Below, piece by piece: positions 15,725-25,738 of a DNA stretch of 64,000 nucleotides. The stretch lies in contig NZ_FWXF01000013.1 in assembly GCF_900176285.1 (NCBI RefSeq), positions 1 to 64,000 of the forward strand, written 5' to 3'. This stretch comes from Desulfacinum hydrothermale DSM 13146. GTDB taxonomy: Bacteria > Desulfobacterota > Syntrophobacteria > Syntrophobacterales > DSM-9756. Made by a program: the position numbers and the translations under genes. Each line of letters begins with the position of its first letter. Positions within the stretch are counted from its first letter, which is position 1. The notes beneath the pieces are model-generated. The model made no database searches. It worked only from the letters and a program-made list of their open reading frames with translations, and was not told the origin of the DNA.

Positions 15725-18355
15725 CTACGCCGCTTCGCGATCTTCCGGGTTGGTATGGGTCACCACCAGTTGCCCGTCTTGTACGTCCACGTGGATGACC
15801 GCCCCTTCCAGGATGTCCCCGGCGATGAGAGTGCGCCCGATCCGGGTTTCCAGCTCCCGCTGCAGGAACCTCTTGAGGGGCCGGGCCCCATAGACCGGGT
15901 CGTAGCCGGTTCGGGCGATGAATTCTCGAGCCGTATCGGTCATCTCCAGCGTGATGCGACGATCCTTGAGGCGTCGTTCCAGATCCCGGGTGAGCAGCAC
16001 CACGATCTCCTTCACTTCCTCCAGAGTGAGCGGCTTGAAGAGCACGATGTCGTCCACTCGGTTCAGGAATTCGGGGCGGAAGTGTCGGCGCAGCTCCGCC
16101 ATGACCTGATCCCGAGCGCTTTCTTGGATCACCCCTCGGTCCGTCACCCCCTCCAGCAGGAAGTGGGACCCGATGTTGCTCGTCATGATGATGACCGTAT
16201 TCTTGAAGTCCACCGTCCGGCCCTGGGCATCGGTCACGCGCCCGTCGTCCAGGATCTGGAGTAGCACGTTGAACACATCGTGATGGGCCTTTTCGATCTC
16301 ATCGAAAAGGATCACGCTGTAGGGCTTGCGCCGGACGGCCTCCGTCAGCTGGCCACCTTCCTCATAGCCCACGTATCCCGGCGGCGCTCCGATAAGCCGG
16401 GAGACGGTGTGCTTTTCCATGTATTCGCTCATGTCGATCCGGACCATGTTGTCTTCCGAATCGAAAAGGGCCTCGGCCAGCGTCTTGGCCAGCTCCGTTT
16501 TGCCCACGCCCGTGGGCCCCAGGAAGATGAAGGATCCGATGGGGCGGCGCGGGTCCTTGATTCCGGACCGGGCCCGGATGACCGCATCGGCCACCAGTTG
16601 CACGGCCTCGTCCTGGCCCACCACCCGCTGGTGGAGCACCTGGTCCAGCTTGAGGAGCTTTTCCCGTTCGCCTTCCACCAGCCGGCTGACGGGAATGCCG
16701 GTCCAGCGGGACACGATCTCGGCGATCTCCTCTTCGGTCACCTCCTCGCGCAGCAGGCGATCGCCGCCCTGCTCGGCGCCCAGCCGCTCTTCCTCCTGGC
16801 GAAGCTGACGCTCCAGTTCCGGAAGGCGGCCGTGTTTCAGTTCCGCGGCCCGGTTGAGATCGTACTGGCGTTCGGCGATGTCGATCTCGTGGCGCACTTT
16901 TTCGATCTCTTCGCGAAGGGCCTGCACCTTCTTGATGGCTTCCTTTTCCGCCTCCCACTGGGCCCTCATGGCGTCCGCCTTGGCGCGCAGATCCGCCAGT
17001 TCCTTTCGCAGATTCTCCAGCCTGTCCTGACTGGCCTTGTCCCGCTCTTTCTTGAGGGCCGCTTCCTCGATTTCCAGCTGCATCACCCGCCGGGTCACTT
17101 CATCCAGCTCCGCCGGCATGGAATCGATCTCGGTGCGGATCATGGCACACGCCTCGTCCACCAGGTCGATGGCCTTGTCCGGCAGGAAGCGGTCGGTGAT
17201 GTAGCGGTTGGAAAGCACGGCCGCCGCCACCAAAGCGCTGTCCTGGATCTTCACGCCGTGGTGCACTTCGAACCGTTCCTTGAGGCCGCGAAGGATCGAG
17301 ATGGTATCCTCCGCCGACGGCTGATCCACCAGAACCGGTTGGAACCGGCGTTCCAGGGCCGCGTCCTTTTCGATGTACTTGCGGTACTCGTCCAGCGTGG
17401 TGGCCCCGATACAGTGGAGCTCTCCGCGGGCCAGCATGGGTTTGAGCATGTTGCCGGCGTCCATAGACCCTTCGGCCTTGCCGGCTCCCACGATGTTGTG
17501 GAGCTCATCGATGAAGAGCAGAATGCGGCCTTCCGATTCCTTAATTTCCTGCAAAACCGCCTTCAGACGCTCCTCGAATTCCCCCCGATACTTGGCCCCG
17601 GCCACCAGAGCGCCCATGTCCAGGGCGAAGAGGGTCTTGTCCTTGAGTCCCTCGGGCACGTCGCCGCGCACGATGCGATGGGCCAGCCCCTCCACGATGG
17701 CGGTCTTTCCCACGCCGGGCTCGCCGATGAGAACCGGGTTGTTCTTGGTCTTGCGGCTGAGGATGCGGATGACCCGCCGGATTTCACTGTCCCGTCCGAT
17801 CACCGGGTCCAGCTTGCCGCTTCGGGCTTCCTGCACCAGATCCCGACCGTATTTTTGCAACGCCTCATAGGTGGATTCCGGGGATGCGGACGTGACCCGC
17901 TGGTGGCCCCGCACGGCGGTGAGCGCCTTCAGGACACCGTCCCGGGTGACGCCCTGTTCCTGAAGGATTCTTCCCGCAGGCGTGGCGGGCCCCTCCTCCA
18001 CGAAGGCGATCAGCAGATGCTCCACGGACACGTACTCATCCTTGAGACGGCCGGCCTCTTCCTGGGCCTTCACGAGAAGCTTGTTGAGACGCTGGGTGAT
18101 GTAGACCTTGCCGGGTTCGGCCCCCGGTCCGCTCACCCGCGGCTTCCTTTCCAGTTCCCGCACGACCGCCTCCGTCACCGCGTCCACGGAAACGTCCATG
18201 CGCTTGAGGATCCTGGGAACCAGCCCGTCGGATTGTTCCAGCAGGGCCAGAAGCAGATGCTCTCCGTCCACTTCCACATGCCCGTATTTGACGGCCTTGG
18301 TCTGGGCCGCCTGCAGGGCCTCCTGCGATTTGATGGTGAATTTATTGAGATCCAT
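15725..18355 (-). CDS. clpB: ClpB protein disaggregase
   Basis: A protein of 876 residues. The N-terminal Clp domain is at ~1-145. The first AAA+ module has Walker [14 protein letters not shown] (~205) and Walker [12 protein letters not shown] coiled-coil middle domain characteristic of ClpB covers ~405-525. The second AAA+ module has Walker [13 protein letters not shown] (~605), sensor [13 protein letters not shown] and Walker [12 protein letters not shown]. It acts with DnaK/DnaJ to resolubilise aggregates in the cytosol. It is the last gene of the dnaK - cbpA - cbpM - clpB operon, 101 bases after cbpM. Confidence 0.97.
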   Translation of the reverse strand: MDLNKFTIKSQEALQAAQTKAVKYGHVEVDGEHLLLALLEQSDGLVPRILKRMDVSVDAVTEAVVRELERKPRVSGPGAEPGKVYITQRLNKLLVKAQEEAGRLKDEYVSVEHLLIAFVEEGPATPAGRILQEQGVTRDGVLKALTAVRGHQRVTSASPESTYEALQKYGRDLVQEARSGKLDPVIGRDSEIRRVIRILSRKTKNNPVLIGEPGVGKTAIVEGLAHRIVRGDVPEGLKDKTLFALDMGALVAGAKYRGEFEERLKAVLQEIKESEGRILLFIDELHNIVGAGKAEGSMDAGNMLKPMLARGELHCIGATTLDEYRKYIEKDAALERRFQPVLVDQPSAEDTISILRGLKERFEVHHGVKIQDSALVAAAVLSNRYITDRFLPDKAIDLVDEACAMIRTEIDSMPAELDEVTRRVMQLEIEEAALKKERDKASQDRLENLRKELADLRAKADAMRAQWEAEKEAIKKVQALREEIEKVRHEIDIAERQYDLNRAAELKHGRLPELERQLRQEEERLGAEQGGDRLLREEVTEEEIAEIVSRWTGIPVSRLVEGEREKLLKLDQVLHQRVVGQDEAVQLVADAVIRARSGIKDPRRPIGSFIFLGPTGVGKTELAKTLAEALFDSEDNMVRIDMSEYMEKHTVSRLIGAPPGYVGYEEGGQLTEAVRRKPYSVILFDEIEKAHHDVFNVLLQILDDGRVTDAQGRTVDFKNTVIIMTSNIGSHFLLEGVTDRGVIQESARDQVMAELRRHFRPEFLNRVDDIVLFKPLTLEEVKEIVVLLTRDLERRLKDRRITLEMTDTAREFIARTGYDPVYGARPLKRFLQRELETRIGRTLIAGDILEGAVIHVDVQDGQLVVTHTNPEDREAA

Positions 18356-18456
18356 AGGAATGTCCTCCTTTTATATGTGTCCTATCGGTATTCTTCTTCC
18401 GTAATCTGTGATGCGGGGTTCGGGGTCCGTGCGTCAGGGACCGGGGTGCCTTCCGT

Positions 18457-18789
18457 TCAGCCCCAAAGCTGCCGTTCCAGCTGCCGCACGCGGGCCTCCA
18501 GCTGCTCCACCCGATGCATGAGTTCCAGCACCACACCGATCCCCGCGTAGTTGATCCCCAGGTCCCGGCGGAGCCGGAGGATCTTGCGCACCACATGGAC
18601 GGCGGAGGGCTCGAAAAAGAGCTCTTCTCGGTGCGCCTCGTCCAGAGGATCCACCAGTCCCAGGTGCACGAATCGGCGAATGAGTTCCGGATGCACTCCC
18701 GTTTCACCGGCCAGATCCATTAGGCTCAAGGCACCACCGTATCGCGGCACGTCCGTTATCCGGATCATGTAAAAACGGCTCTCCTGCAT
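18457..18789 (-). CDS. cbpM: CbpM-like MerR-type chaperone modulator
   Basis: A protein of 110 residues. The N-terminal MerR-like winged helix (LSLMDLAGETGVHPELIRRFVHLGLVDP) is followed by a leucine-rich C-terminal coil (GVVLELMHRVEQLEARVRQLERQLWG). This combination and its position directly after a CbpA-type DnaJ match CbpM, which binds the J-domain of CbpA and inhibits it. A true MerR transcription factor remains possible from sequence alone, but the length and neighbour favour CbpM. It starts 232 bases after the dnaJ-like stop, with a dispersed repeat in between. Confidence 0.8.
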   Translation of the reverse strand: MQESRFYMIRITDVPRYGGALSLMDLAGETGVHPELIRRFVHLGLVDPLDEAHREELFFEPSAVHVVRKILRLRRDLGINYAGIGVVLELMHRVEQLEARVRQLERQLWG

Positions 18790-18825
18790 GGCGTCCTCCT
18801 CCTTGGGCTGCTGGAGCCTGTCCGA

Positions 18826-18975
18826 GAGGGGGTCTACGGCCCTTCATGGCTTTCTGACCAGTTGAAATCTCACCGGCCCCGTGGTGCTTTCTGAATTCTC
18901 AGACAGCCTTCTCGGGAAGGGTTCAGAGCCCGTCCCCACTGGCAAAACGCCAGGCCGGCGGCACGGCCCCGGCCG
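18826..18975 (+). repeat. Dispersed repeat family R, copy A
   Basis: About 150 bases with the order GTCCGA... GGCTTTCTGACC-AGTTGAAATC... CCCGTGGTGCTTT... GAATTCTCAGACAGCC... followed by a degenerate GGGTTCAGAGCCC hairpin. The same blocks occur at 23075-23150 (first half), 25487-25580 (inverted), 35130-35275 and 59005-59165. This copy sits in the gap between cbpM and the dnaJ-like gene, inside an operon. Confidence 0.75.
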
Positions 18976-19021
18976 GCAGCCCCAAGCTTCCGTCCGGCTG
19001 CATCCGCACACCCGGGCCGAT

Positions 19022-19993
19022 CTAACCGCGCGGATCGAACCGCGACACCTGGGCGAGTCGGCGGAAGAGATCCTTTTCTTCCTTGGTCAGACGCTTGGGC
19101 ACCACGATTTTCAACACGGCGTAGAGATCTCCCGGGGCGCCCTTGGGGTTGGGCATGCCTTTTCCCCGAAGCCTCAGCTTCTGCCCCGACTGGCTGCCAG
19201 CGGGCACCTTGAGCGAGTAGGTCCCGGTCGGGGCCTTGACCGGCACTTCGGCCCCCAGGGCCGCTTCCCACGGCGTGATGGGAAGATCCATGTACAGGTC
19301 CCTCCCCTCCAGCCGATAGACCGGATGCGGCTCCAGTTCCACCTTCAGGTAGAGATCCCCCGGACGTGCGCCTCCCATGCCTTCCTGCCCTTGTCCGGCC
19401 AGGCGGATCTTTTGACCGGGAAGGATTCCCTTGGGGATTTTCACTTCCAGCGTCTTTCCGGAACGCGTTGGAGCGCCCGGCCCGGAAAACTCAGGTGGCA
19501 GCGTCACGGTCTTCACGGCGCCGTGATAGGCATCTTCCAGGGAGATCCTCAGAACCGCTTCCCGGTCCGCCCCCGGCTGGCGCCACATGCCGCCGGGCTG
19601 GGCTCCGGCACCGCCCCGCGGACAGCCGAACCCGGAACGGCCGAAAAGCATCTCGAAAAAGTCGCTGAAGTCTCCACTGCCGGACCAGAAGAAATTTTCC
19701 TGACCGGTTCCGCCGCCGAAATCGAAGTGCACGTCCCAGCCCGGTGGCGGCCTGAAATCCTGGCCCGCCTGCCAATGGCTGCCCAGCTGATCGTACTTGG
19801 CGCGCTTTTCCGGGTCCTTGAGCACCTCGTAGGCTTCGTTGACTTCCTTGAACTTTTCTTCGGCGCCCGGGTCTTTGTTCACGTCCGGGTGGTACTTTCG
19901 AGCCAGCTTCCGATAGGCCCGCTGGATCTCATCCTGGGTGGCCTTCCTGGAGACACCTAGAATGTCGTAGTAATCCTTAAATTTTACCGCCAT
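19022..19993 (-). CDS. cbpA: CbpA/DnaJ-type co-chaperone
   Basis: A protein of 323 residues. The N-terminal J-domain ([19 protein letters not shown], with the HPD motif in [10 protein letters not shown]) stimulates DnaK ATP hydrolysis. A Gly/Phe-rich linker follows (~75-140). Two C-terminal substrate-binding domains (~150-310) complete it; the cysteine zinc finger of canonical DnaJ is absent, so this is a class II (CbpA-like) protein. The neighbouring CbpM-like modulator agrees. It lies 104 bases downstream of dnaK, separated by a strong hairpin. Confidence 0.92.
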   Translation of the reverse strand: MAVKFKDYYDILGVSRKATQDEIQRAYRKLARKYHPDVNKDPGAEEKFKEVNEAYEVLKDPEKRAKYDQLGSHWQAGQDFRPPPGWDVHFDFGGGTGQENFFWSGSGDFSDFFEMLFGRSGFGCPRGGAGAQPGGMWRQPGADREAVLRISLEDAYHGAVKTVTLPPEFSGPGAPTRSGKTLEVKIPKGILPGQKIRLAGQGQEGMGGARPGDLYLKVELEPHPVYRLEGRDLYMDLPITPWEAALGAEVPVKAPTGTYSLKVPAGSQSGQKLRLRGKGMPNPKGAPGDLYAVLKIVVPKRLTKEEKDLFRRLAQVSRFDPRG

Positions 19994-20069
19994 TCGCTTC
20001 CACCTCTAGCTCCGTATTCCGCGATCCGATGGGCATCTTTTGCGGGCGATGCCCCCAGCCCTTCACAAG

Positions 20070-20095
20070 ACGGGGCGCACGTGGGTGCGCCCCGT
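20070..20095 (-). other. Strong hairpin between dnaK and cbpA
   Basis: The near-perfect inverted repeat ACGGGGCGCAC / GGTGCGCCCCGT with a three-base loop lies in the dnaK - cbpA intergenic space. No T-run follows, so it is more likely an mRNA stabiliser or partial attenuator than a full terminator. Intergenic hairpins that lower downstream dnaJ expression are known in other bacteria; the role here is inference. Confidence 0.6.
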
Positions 20096-20153
20096 GGAAG
20101 TCGGACGGCCCCCCGGCCGAGAGCACCTTGTGGAGGTCGCAGGGTCGTCGGCC

Positions 20154-22049
20154 TTACTTTTCAGTATACTCGGCGTCGATCACGTCGTCACCGCCGCCGG
20201 CCGCCCCCGACGCGCTCTGCTCCTCCCCGCCGGTCGTGCCTGCCTGCTGCTGGTAAGCGGCGGCGGCCACTCCGTGCAGTGCCTGCTGCAGGTCGCCGGC
20301 CAATTGCTGGTAGCGCTCCTTAGTGGCCGTTTCGTCCGCCACGGCCTTTCGGGCCTCCTCGACCAGCTGTTCGCAACGGGCCTTTTCATGGATCGGCACC
20401 TTGTCGCCCAGATCCTTCAGGGTCCGCTCCAGCTGGTACGCCAGCGAATCCACCTGGTTGCGGGCATCCACCGTTTCGCGCCGCCGCTTGTCCTCTTCGG
20501 CGTGTTGCTGAGCGTCGCGAACCATCCGTTCCACTTCCGTCTGATCCAGGTTGGTGGAATCGGAAATGGTCACCTTCTGTTCCTTGCCCGTCTCTTCGTC
20601 GCGGGCCGTCACGTTCAGGATGCCGTTGGCGTCGATGTCGAAGGTCACCTTGATCTGGGGCACGCCCCGAGGCGCCGGCCGGATGCCTTCCAGCCGGAAA
20701 CGGCCGAGCACCCGGTTGTCCTTGGCCATCTCGCGCTCACCCTGGAGCACCACGATGTCCACGGCCGTCTGGTTGTCTTCCGCGGTGGAAAAGATCTCCT
20801 CCCGGCGGCACGGGATGGTGGTGTTGCGTTCGATGAGCTTGGTCATGACGCCGCCCAGGGTTTCCACGCCCAGGGAAAGAGGCGTCACATCCAAAAGCAG
20901 CACGTCGTCCACATCCCCCTTGATGATTCCGGCCTGGATGGCGGCTCCCACCGCCACCACCTCATCGGGATTGACACTCATGTTGGGTTGCTTTCCGCCG
21001 GTGAGCCTCTTGACCAACGCCTGGACAGCCGGAATGCGCGTCGAACCGCCCACCAGGATGACCTCATCGATATCGTCGGCCGTGAGCTTGGCATCCGCCA
21101 GGGCTTGCTTCACCGGCCCCATGCACCGCTCCACCAGATCCTGGGTCAGGGCTTCGAACTTGGCCCGGGTGAGCTTCATGACCAGGTGCTTGGGACCCGT
21201 GGCGTCCGCCGTGATGAACGGCAGGTTGATTTCCGTTTCCGAGGTGCTCGAAAGCTCGCACTTGGCCTTTTCGGCCGCCTCGTAAAGGCGCTGCAGGGCC
21301 TGGCGGTCTTTTCTCAGGTCGATTCCCGTATCCTTTTGGAACTCCTGGGCCAGCCAATCCACGATCCGCTTATCGAAGTCATCGCCTCCCAGATGGGTGT
21401 CGCCCGCCGTGGCGCGCACCTCGCAAACCCCGTCGCCCACGTCCAGGATGGACACGTCGAAGGTGCCCCCACCCAGATCGAAGACCAAGATGGTTTCGTT
21501 CTTCTTCTTTTCCAGTCCGTAGGCCAACGCGGCCGCCGTGGGCTCATTGATGATACGGAGCACCTTGAGGCCGGCGATCTCGCCTGCTTGCTTGGTGGCC
21601 TGTCGCTGCGCGTCGTTGAAGTAGGCCGGCACCGTGATCACGGCCTCCGTCACCTTTTCTCCCAGGTACTTGGAAGCGTCTTCGGCCAGCTTGCGTAGCA
21701 CCTGGGCCGACACTTCTTCCGGAGCGATGAGTTTTCCGCGGATGTCGAAGCGCACCGCGTCGCTGGGTCCCTTCACCACCTTGTAGGAGACGATCTTGGA
21801 TTCCTCTTCCACCTCATTCCAGCGCCGCCCGATGAAGCGCTTGGCCGACGCCACCGTGGCCTGGGGATTCAAGATGGCCTGGCGCCGGGCCACCTGGCCC
21901 ACCAGCCTCTGGCCGTCTTCCATGTAGGCCACCACCGAAGGGGTGGTGCGGGATCCTTCCGCATTGGCGATGACGGTCGCCTTGCCGTTTTCATACACAG
22001 CCACCACCGAGTTGGTGGTACCCAAATCGATACCCACTGCCTTGGCCAT
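20154..22049 (-). CDS. dnaK: Hsp70 chaperone DnaK
   Basis: A protein of 631 residues. The nucleotide-binding domain (1-385) has phosphate-1 [13 protein letters not shown], phosphate-2 [14 protein letters not shown] and adenosine motif [14 protein letters not shown]. The linker [13 protein letters not shown] is followed by the substrate-binding domain and a helical lid. The C-terminus ends in [11 protein letters not shown], close to the usual EEVD-like tail of bacterial DnaK. The ATG at 22049 follows GGAGGTG; a longer frame upstream was not used. It is the first gene of the heat-shock operon. I saw neither a CIRCE element nor a clear sigma-32 promoter in the 330-base divergent gap, so the mode of heat control is open. 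Confidence 0.97.
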   Translation of the reverse strand: MAKAVGIDLGTTNSVVAVYENGKATVIANAEGSRTTPSVVAYMEDGQRLVGQVARRQAILNPQATVASAKRFIGRRWNEVEEESKIVSYKVVKGPSDAVRFDIRGKLIAPEEVSAQVLRKLAEDASKYLGEKVTEAVITVPAYFNDAQRQATKQAGEIAGLKVLRIINEPTAAALAYGLEKKKNETILVFDLGGGTFDVSILDVGDGVCEVRATAGDTHLGGDDFDKRIVDWLAQEFQKDTGIDLRKDRQALQRLYEAAEKAKCELSSTSETEINLPFITADATGPKHLVMKLTRAKFEALTQDLVERCMGPVKQALADAKLTADDIDEVILVGGSTRIPAVQALVKRLTGGKQPNMSVNPDEVVAVGAAIQAGIIKGDVDDVLLLDVTPLSLGVETLGGVMTKLIERNTTIPCRREEIFSTAEDNQTAVDIVVLQGEREMAKDNRVLGRFRLEGIRPAPRGVPQIKVTFDIDANGILNVTARDEETGKEQKVTISDSTNLDQTEVERMVRDAQQHAEEDKRRRETVDARNQVDSLAYQLERTLKDLGDKVPIHEKARCEQLVEEARKAVADETATKERYQQLAGDLQQALHGVAAAAYQQQAGTTGGEEQSASGAAGGGDDVIDAEYTEK

Positions 22050-22258
22050 GGTTTTCACCTCCATATATGATTTACTCAAACGATTTCATCGTGTTGCGTT
22101 CAGCCAAAAGTTAATCACCTTTCCCGTTCGGTCCAGACCCGTGAGACATTTTTGTATCTTTTGGCCGATGCGCCCCTCCGGCGTGGGGCACCAGCAGCCG
22201 GGTGGATGCAAGGTGGAAGCCTTTTCCGGGCTTTCCAGCAGCCTTCCACGGCTTTTCC

Positions 22259-22287
22259 TTGCCCGACTCGATCCTCGCCCTTATAAT
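22259..22287 (+). promoter_or_regulatory. Sigma-70 promoter of the SH3-domain gene
   Basis: TTGCCC (22259-22264), a 17-base spacer and a perfect TATAAT (22282-22287) lie about 95 bases before the GTG start at 22382. It is in the 332-base divergent gap shared with dnaK, in which no gene is apparent. Confidence 0.6.
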
Positions 22288-22381
22288 CCGGCTCCAAATG
22301 GAGTCGAATCCGCTGCGCCTTCATGGGGCGGAATCGAAGATTTCAACCTCAGCCTCGGGCAGACTTGGGAAGGGGGACCGG

Positions 22382-23071
22382 GTGATACGGCATTGGACCT
22401 GGGTGTTTGCGATTTTGTTGCTCGCCATGGCGGAAGTCGCCCTGGTGCCGCGGTCGGCCATGGGCGCTTATGTGACCGATTCTTTTAAGATCACTCTACG
22501 CAGCGGCCCCAGCACATCCCACAAGATCCTGGCCATGCTGGAATCGGGGCAGGCCGTGCGGGTGCTGCAGACCCAGGAAGGCTGGAGTGAAGTGCAGGTG
22601 CAAGACGGTCCCGGCGCCGGCAAGACGGGCTGGGTCCTGAGCCGTTTTCTCATCAACCGGCTCCCGTGGGAAAAACAGGTCCAAAAGCTGCAAGAAGAAA
22701 ACAGCACGCTCAAAGCCAACCTGGCCGGAAGCGCATCGGAATGGGACCGTCTGCAGTCCAGGGAAAAGGAGCTGACAGAAGCCTTGGAGAAGACGACCCA
22801 GGAACTGGAAGCGCTCCAAAAAAAGTATGCGGAACTCAAGGAAGGGGCGGCCGATTACCTGAGACTCAAGGAAGAACACGAAAAGCTCCAGCAGGCTCTG
22901 GCCGAAAGCCAGGCCACGCTCAAAAAACTGGCCAACGAAAACGAGACCCTGCGTTTTTCCCACAACATCAAATGGTTCGCCACCGGGGCCCTGGTCCTTC
23001 TTTGCGGCTGGATCATCGGTCTGCTGATGGGCCGCGCCAGGAAAAAGAGGCGCCCCACCTACTTCGGCTAG
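22382..23071 (+). CDS. SH3-domain and membrane-anchor protein (TIGR04211-like)
   Basis: A protein of 229 residues. A signal peptide (HWTWVFAILLLAMAEVALVP..., cleavage near SAMGA-Y) leads into a bacterial SH3 domain (~30-90, ITLRSGPSTSHKILAMLESG, WSEVQ). A long coiled coil follows (~95-195), then one membrane segment (WFATGALVLLCGWIIGLLMG) and a basic tail RARKKRRPTYFG. This order, SH3 - coil - anchor, is that of TIGR04211 proteins of gammaproteobacteria and relatives, which probably face the periplasm and contact the cell wall. The GTG at 22382 follows AAGGGGG and gives the best signal peptide. Confidence 0.8.
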   Translation: MIRHWTWVFAILLLAMAEVALVPRSAMGAYVTDSFKITLRSGPSTSHKILAMLESGQAVRVLQTQEGWSEVQVQDGPGAGKTGWVLSRFLINRLPWEKQVQKLQEENSTLKANLAGSASEWDRLQSREKELTEALEKTTQELEALQKKYAELKEGAADYLRLKEEHEKLQQALAESQATLKKLANENETLRFSHNIKWFATGALVLLCGWIIGLLMGRARKKRRPTYFG

Positions 23072-23074
23072 GAG

Positions 23075-23150
23075 TTTGTCCGACCCCAGCCCCTTGGCCT
23101 TTCTGACAAATGCAATTCAACTGTGCCATGTGATGTTTTTTGGCCCATCG
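23075..23150 (+). repeat. Dispersed repeat family R, copy E (first half only)
   Basis: TGTCCGA... GGCCTTTCTGAC... TGTGCCATGTGATGTTTTTTGG matches the first half of the family R repeat, particularly copy B (35130-35275). The hairpin half is absent. It lies in the 376-base gap before the next gene; the rest of that gap shows no convincing gene. Confidence 0.5.
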
Positions 23151-23447
23151 CCCCCATTGCCTTTCCGCACAGCTCCTCCTCTTGAAAGGTGTCCTCCATC
23201 GTTGGCATAATAACCAAGGGAGATTCGACTCCCCCAATCCTCTTCAGGTGCCCTCAGGGCCCCATGAACCGCCAGGCGTTCCTTGAACACCCCGAAATCC
23301 AATCATGACGCGGTGCCGGTGTGCGGCGTGAGATACGGCCCGCCTCTCAAGCCCACACCGCCCGGATCCGATGAAATAACTAAAAGGGGTTTACCGCCTC
23401 CGTCCTGGAGGCCGGCGGAAGATGGAGAGCGCAAGAGGAGGTCCCTT

Positions 23448-24053
23448 ATGACACGGCTGGAAACGCGGAGTTTACCGGAATATTTCAAGGAGGCCGTGGA
23501 AGAGACGGCCGCTCAGCTGGAAGTGGACATTTCGGAGCTGGCCCGGTTCTATCTGGTGGATCTCCTTTCCCGCTACACCCAGGCCAAGGCTCTTCTGGAG
23601 CCCGAATGGGGTGATCGGGACAAGGGCTTCGGGCAGGTGCTGCTGGAAAGCCAAGGCACAAGCAGTGAAAAACGCGCTCGCATTCTTCGAGGCATCGGCG
23701 ACACGACCCTCTTTCTTTCCGGATTCTTTTCCGACAGTTTCCAGAGAAGCCTGGTGGACATCGACTACTACGCGACCATCGGCAGGACCGCCTACAAGAA
23801 CCTGGAATCGCTTCTGGCTCTTCGCATCGTGGACTGGGGCCTGGAGGGAGTCTTTGAAGAGCTGAGCGAGCGTTTCCTGCAGGTGGTGGATATGTTCGCC
23901 GAGATCAGCGAGGCAGCGGGAACGCAGCGTTCCGGGGACATTCTGCGCATCTACGAGCGCTGGCTGAGAACCCGGAGCCCCCGGGATCGCAGGCTTCTCC
24001 GGGAAGCGGGCATTCTGCCCATCGAAGATTCCACCCCGGAAATACGGCACTAG
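23448..24053 (+). CDS. Conserved-looking soluble protein of unknown function
   Basis: A protein of 201 residues that is almost entirely helical, with no signal peptide or membrane segment. Recognisable stretches include SLPEYFKEAVEETAAQLEVD at the start, a central RILRGIGDTTLFLSGFFSDS and a C-terminal GDILRIYERWLRTRSPRDRRLLREAGILP. The central GDTTLFLSGFF pattern recurs in uncharacterised deltaproteobacterial proteins as far as I recall, but I cannot name a family. The ATG at 23448 follows AAGAGGAGGTCCC. It stands alone, with the next gene on the other strand. Confidence 0.7.
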   Translation: MTRLETRSLPEYFKEAVEETAAQLEVDISELARFYLVDLLSRYTQAKALLEPEWGDRDKGFGQVLLESQGTSSEKRARILRGIGDTTLFLSGFFSDSFQRSLVDIDYYATIGRTAYKNLESLLALRIVDWGLEGVFEELSERFLQVVDMFAEISEAAGTQRSGDILRIYERWLRTRSPRDRRLLREAGILPIEDSTPEIRH

Positions 24054-24261
24054 GAGCATGATGGGTGTCTAAAAGTTCCCCATCCCTGGTGGAGGAGTTC
24101 GGGGAGGGGGGCATTGAGGGGGAGAAATTGGTGGGCTGGAACGTGGCCCCACCCGGTGGGCGGGATTTCTGGGGGCCCCAAAGTTTCCCGCCCTCAGTGG
24201 GGAAGTGATGGGCGCCTAGCCCGCTTGGTGCCGGAACACGTGGATGGATTGGGGTGGGGGC

Positions 24262-25218
24262 TCAGCGCGAAGGGGCCTTGAGGGCCTGCTCGATACGCTT
24301 CAACCCCCGTTGCAGCTCTTCGAACTGGTTCTGGAGGGTCCTGAGGAGCAGAAGCGTGTCCGCATTGTGCAGCGGCAATCGGGCCAGCAGTTGATCGTAG
24401 AGGAGCCCATCCAGGCGCGTGAGGTGATAGTTTTCCAAACGGGAAAGCAGCCCGGCACCCAGCCCGAAAACGATGGCCGCCGCCGCGGCCTGGACGAAGG
24501 GCAGCAGGCTGAGAGCACCCACCACGACCACATCCCCCAGCTCCCCCGTTCCCTGAATCACCGGTTGCAGATGGAGAAAGAAGATCCAACCGGATTGGAC
24601 CAGACCGACCAGGGGAAGAAAGCGGGCGATCCATCGAAAAGGCTCCCAGGACGAGACCGTAAGATGCCAGTCCACGCCCTCCAGCCGCTGCTCCCGGTGC
24701 ATCATTTCATCGGAGGATGGAACCCCTTGAGACCCGGAAAGGAGCAGCCTTAGCCGCTTATGGGCCAGGGAGAAGAAGGAAAAGGGCAGACGACATGCCG
24801 CCCGTTCCAGCCGATCCACCGGAAGGATTCGATCAGGGCTTTCCAGGATCCAGCCGCTGTCCGGTTTGGGATGCCGAGGTAGCTCCCCCAGGTGTTCGGC
24901 CAGGGACCGGGCCGCCGCGAAGGTGCCCATGGCCTGCAACATCAGCCACAGGGCGCGAAGCACGAGAAACGACAGCAGGACACCGAAGAGAAAGAGCAGG
25001 ATGGGGCCGGCAAAGCCCTTTTCCACCCACGGCAGCTGGAACCAGAAGCCCGCCTGCTTGACGCTCTCGGCATTGACCGTGGCAGCGGAAAAACCCACCC
25101 CGCCCATCCAGGCTCGGATGAGTCCGCGCGCCGGTATACCGCCCGCCAAGGCCACCAGGAAAAACAGGAACCACCCCAACCGCTGCGACGATTCATAACG
25201 CCGGATACCGTATTCCAT
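24262..25218 (-). CDS. Polytopic membrane protein, possibly MotA/TolQ/ExbB-like
   Basis: A protein of 318 residues with four hydrophobic segments: ~15-32, ~68-95, ~205-225 and ~235-262. A soluble middle region lies between them, and the C-terminus is charged and helical (LLLRTLQNQFEELQRGLKRIEQAL). The pair of C-terminal membrane segments around FLPLVGLVQSG... ALSLLPFVQAAAAAIVFGLGAGLLSRLENYHLTRL resembles the proton-channel helices of the MotA/TolQ/ExbB family. I see no partner gene (ExbD/TolR/MotB) nearby, so this is a tentative call. The start at 25218 (MEYGIRRYESS) follows a GGGGGG run and avoids a long low-complexity extension. Confidence 0.6.
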   Translation of the reverse strand: MEYGIRRYESSQRLGWFLFFLVALAGGIPARGLIRAWMGGVGFSAATVNAESVKQAGFWFQLPWVEKGFAGPILLFLFGVLLSFLVLRALWLMLQAMGTFAAARSLAEHLGELPRHPKPDSGWILESPDRILPVDRLERAACRLPFSFFSLAHKRLRLLLSGSQGVPSSDEMMHREQRLEGVDWHLTVSSWEPFRWIARFLPLVGLVQSGWIFFLHLQPVIQGTGELGDVVVVGALSLLPFVQAAAAAIVFGLGAGLLSRLENYHLTRLDGLLYDQLLARLPLHNADTLLLLRTLQNQFEELQRGLKRIEQALKAPSR

Positions 25219-25486
25219 GGTCCCCCCTGTCGCACACCCCGTCTTCGATTCAGCCTTGCTTGGAGCACTATATAATGGGCCCGGGCCGGACAGCAAGCGG
25301 CGTGAGTCGTTATAGGAACACTGGAGGTGCCCGTCCAGGGGTGCAGGGGGACGAACGGCAGCACGAAGCGACGCATCCGCTCCATCCATTGGGAACATGT
25401 CCCGGAACGGCCAGGTTCCTCCCTTTTTCTGTGGAGGGAAGGTTTGGGGCGACCAGGCGGGGGGGAGCCGTGTGCCGGCCAGGCGA

Positions 25487-25580
25487 GCAGATAGGGGCGG
25501 GTTCCGAACCCGCCCCCACAAGGATGCCTGAGAACTCAACAAAACCTCATGGCACAATGGGATTTCAACTAGTTAGAAAT
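25487..25580 (-). repeat. Dispersed repeat family R, copy D (inverted)
   Basis: On the minus strand it reads AGTTGAAATCCCA... TGTGCCATGAGGTTTTGTTGAGTTCTCAGGCATCC..., ending with the hairpin GGGGGCGGGTTC / GGAACCCGCCCC. It lies in the 520-base gap 25219-25738. That gap also contains a separate hairpin GCGCAGCCC / GGGCTGCGC at about 25611-25632. No gene is evident in the gap. Confidence 0.7.
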
Positions 25581-25738
25581 CCGATGGCCCATGCCATGTC
25601 CGGGGTTCATGGCGCAGCCCCCAAGGGCTGCGCTCCCAGTAGTGGACTCATCCCCCGCGATTTTTCGGACAAGACGGCAAAAAGAGCGCCGCGGGCGACG
25701 GTTGGGCCTTTCCCAATCAACAGATCGGGGATGCGAGC

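Noticed and set aside
16280-18550. Long plus-strand open frame (756 codons) opposite clpB
   Set aside because: It is an antisense shadow of clpB in G+C-rich sequence. The product is low-complexity His/Gly/Leu-rich, with no motif or ribosome-binding site, while the minus frame encodes an intact ClpB.
18457-18789. MerR-type transcription activator
   Set aside because: The protein is short, lacks the metal- or ligand-binding C-terminus of MerR activators and follows a class II DnaJ, so CbpM is more likely.
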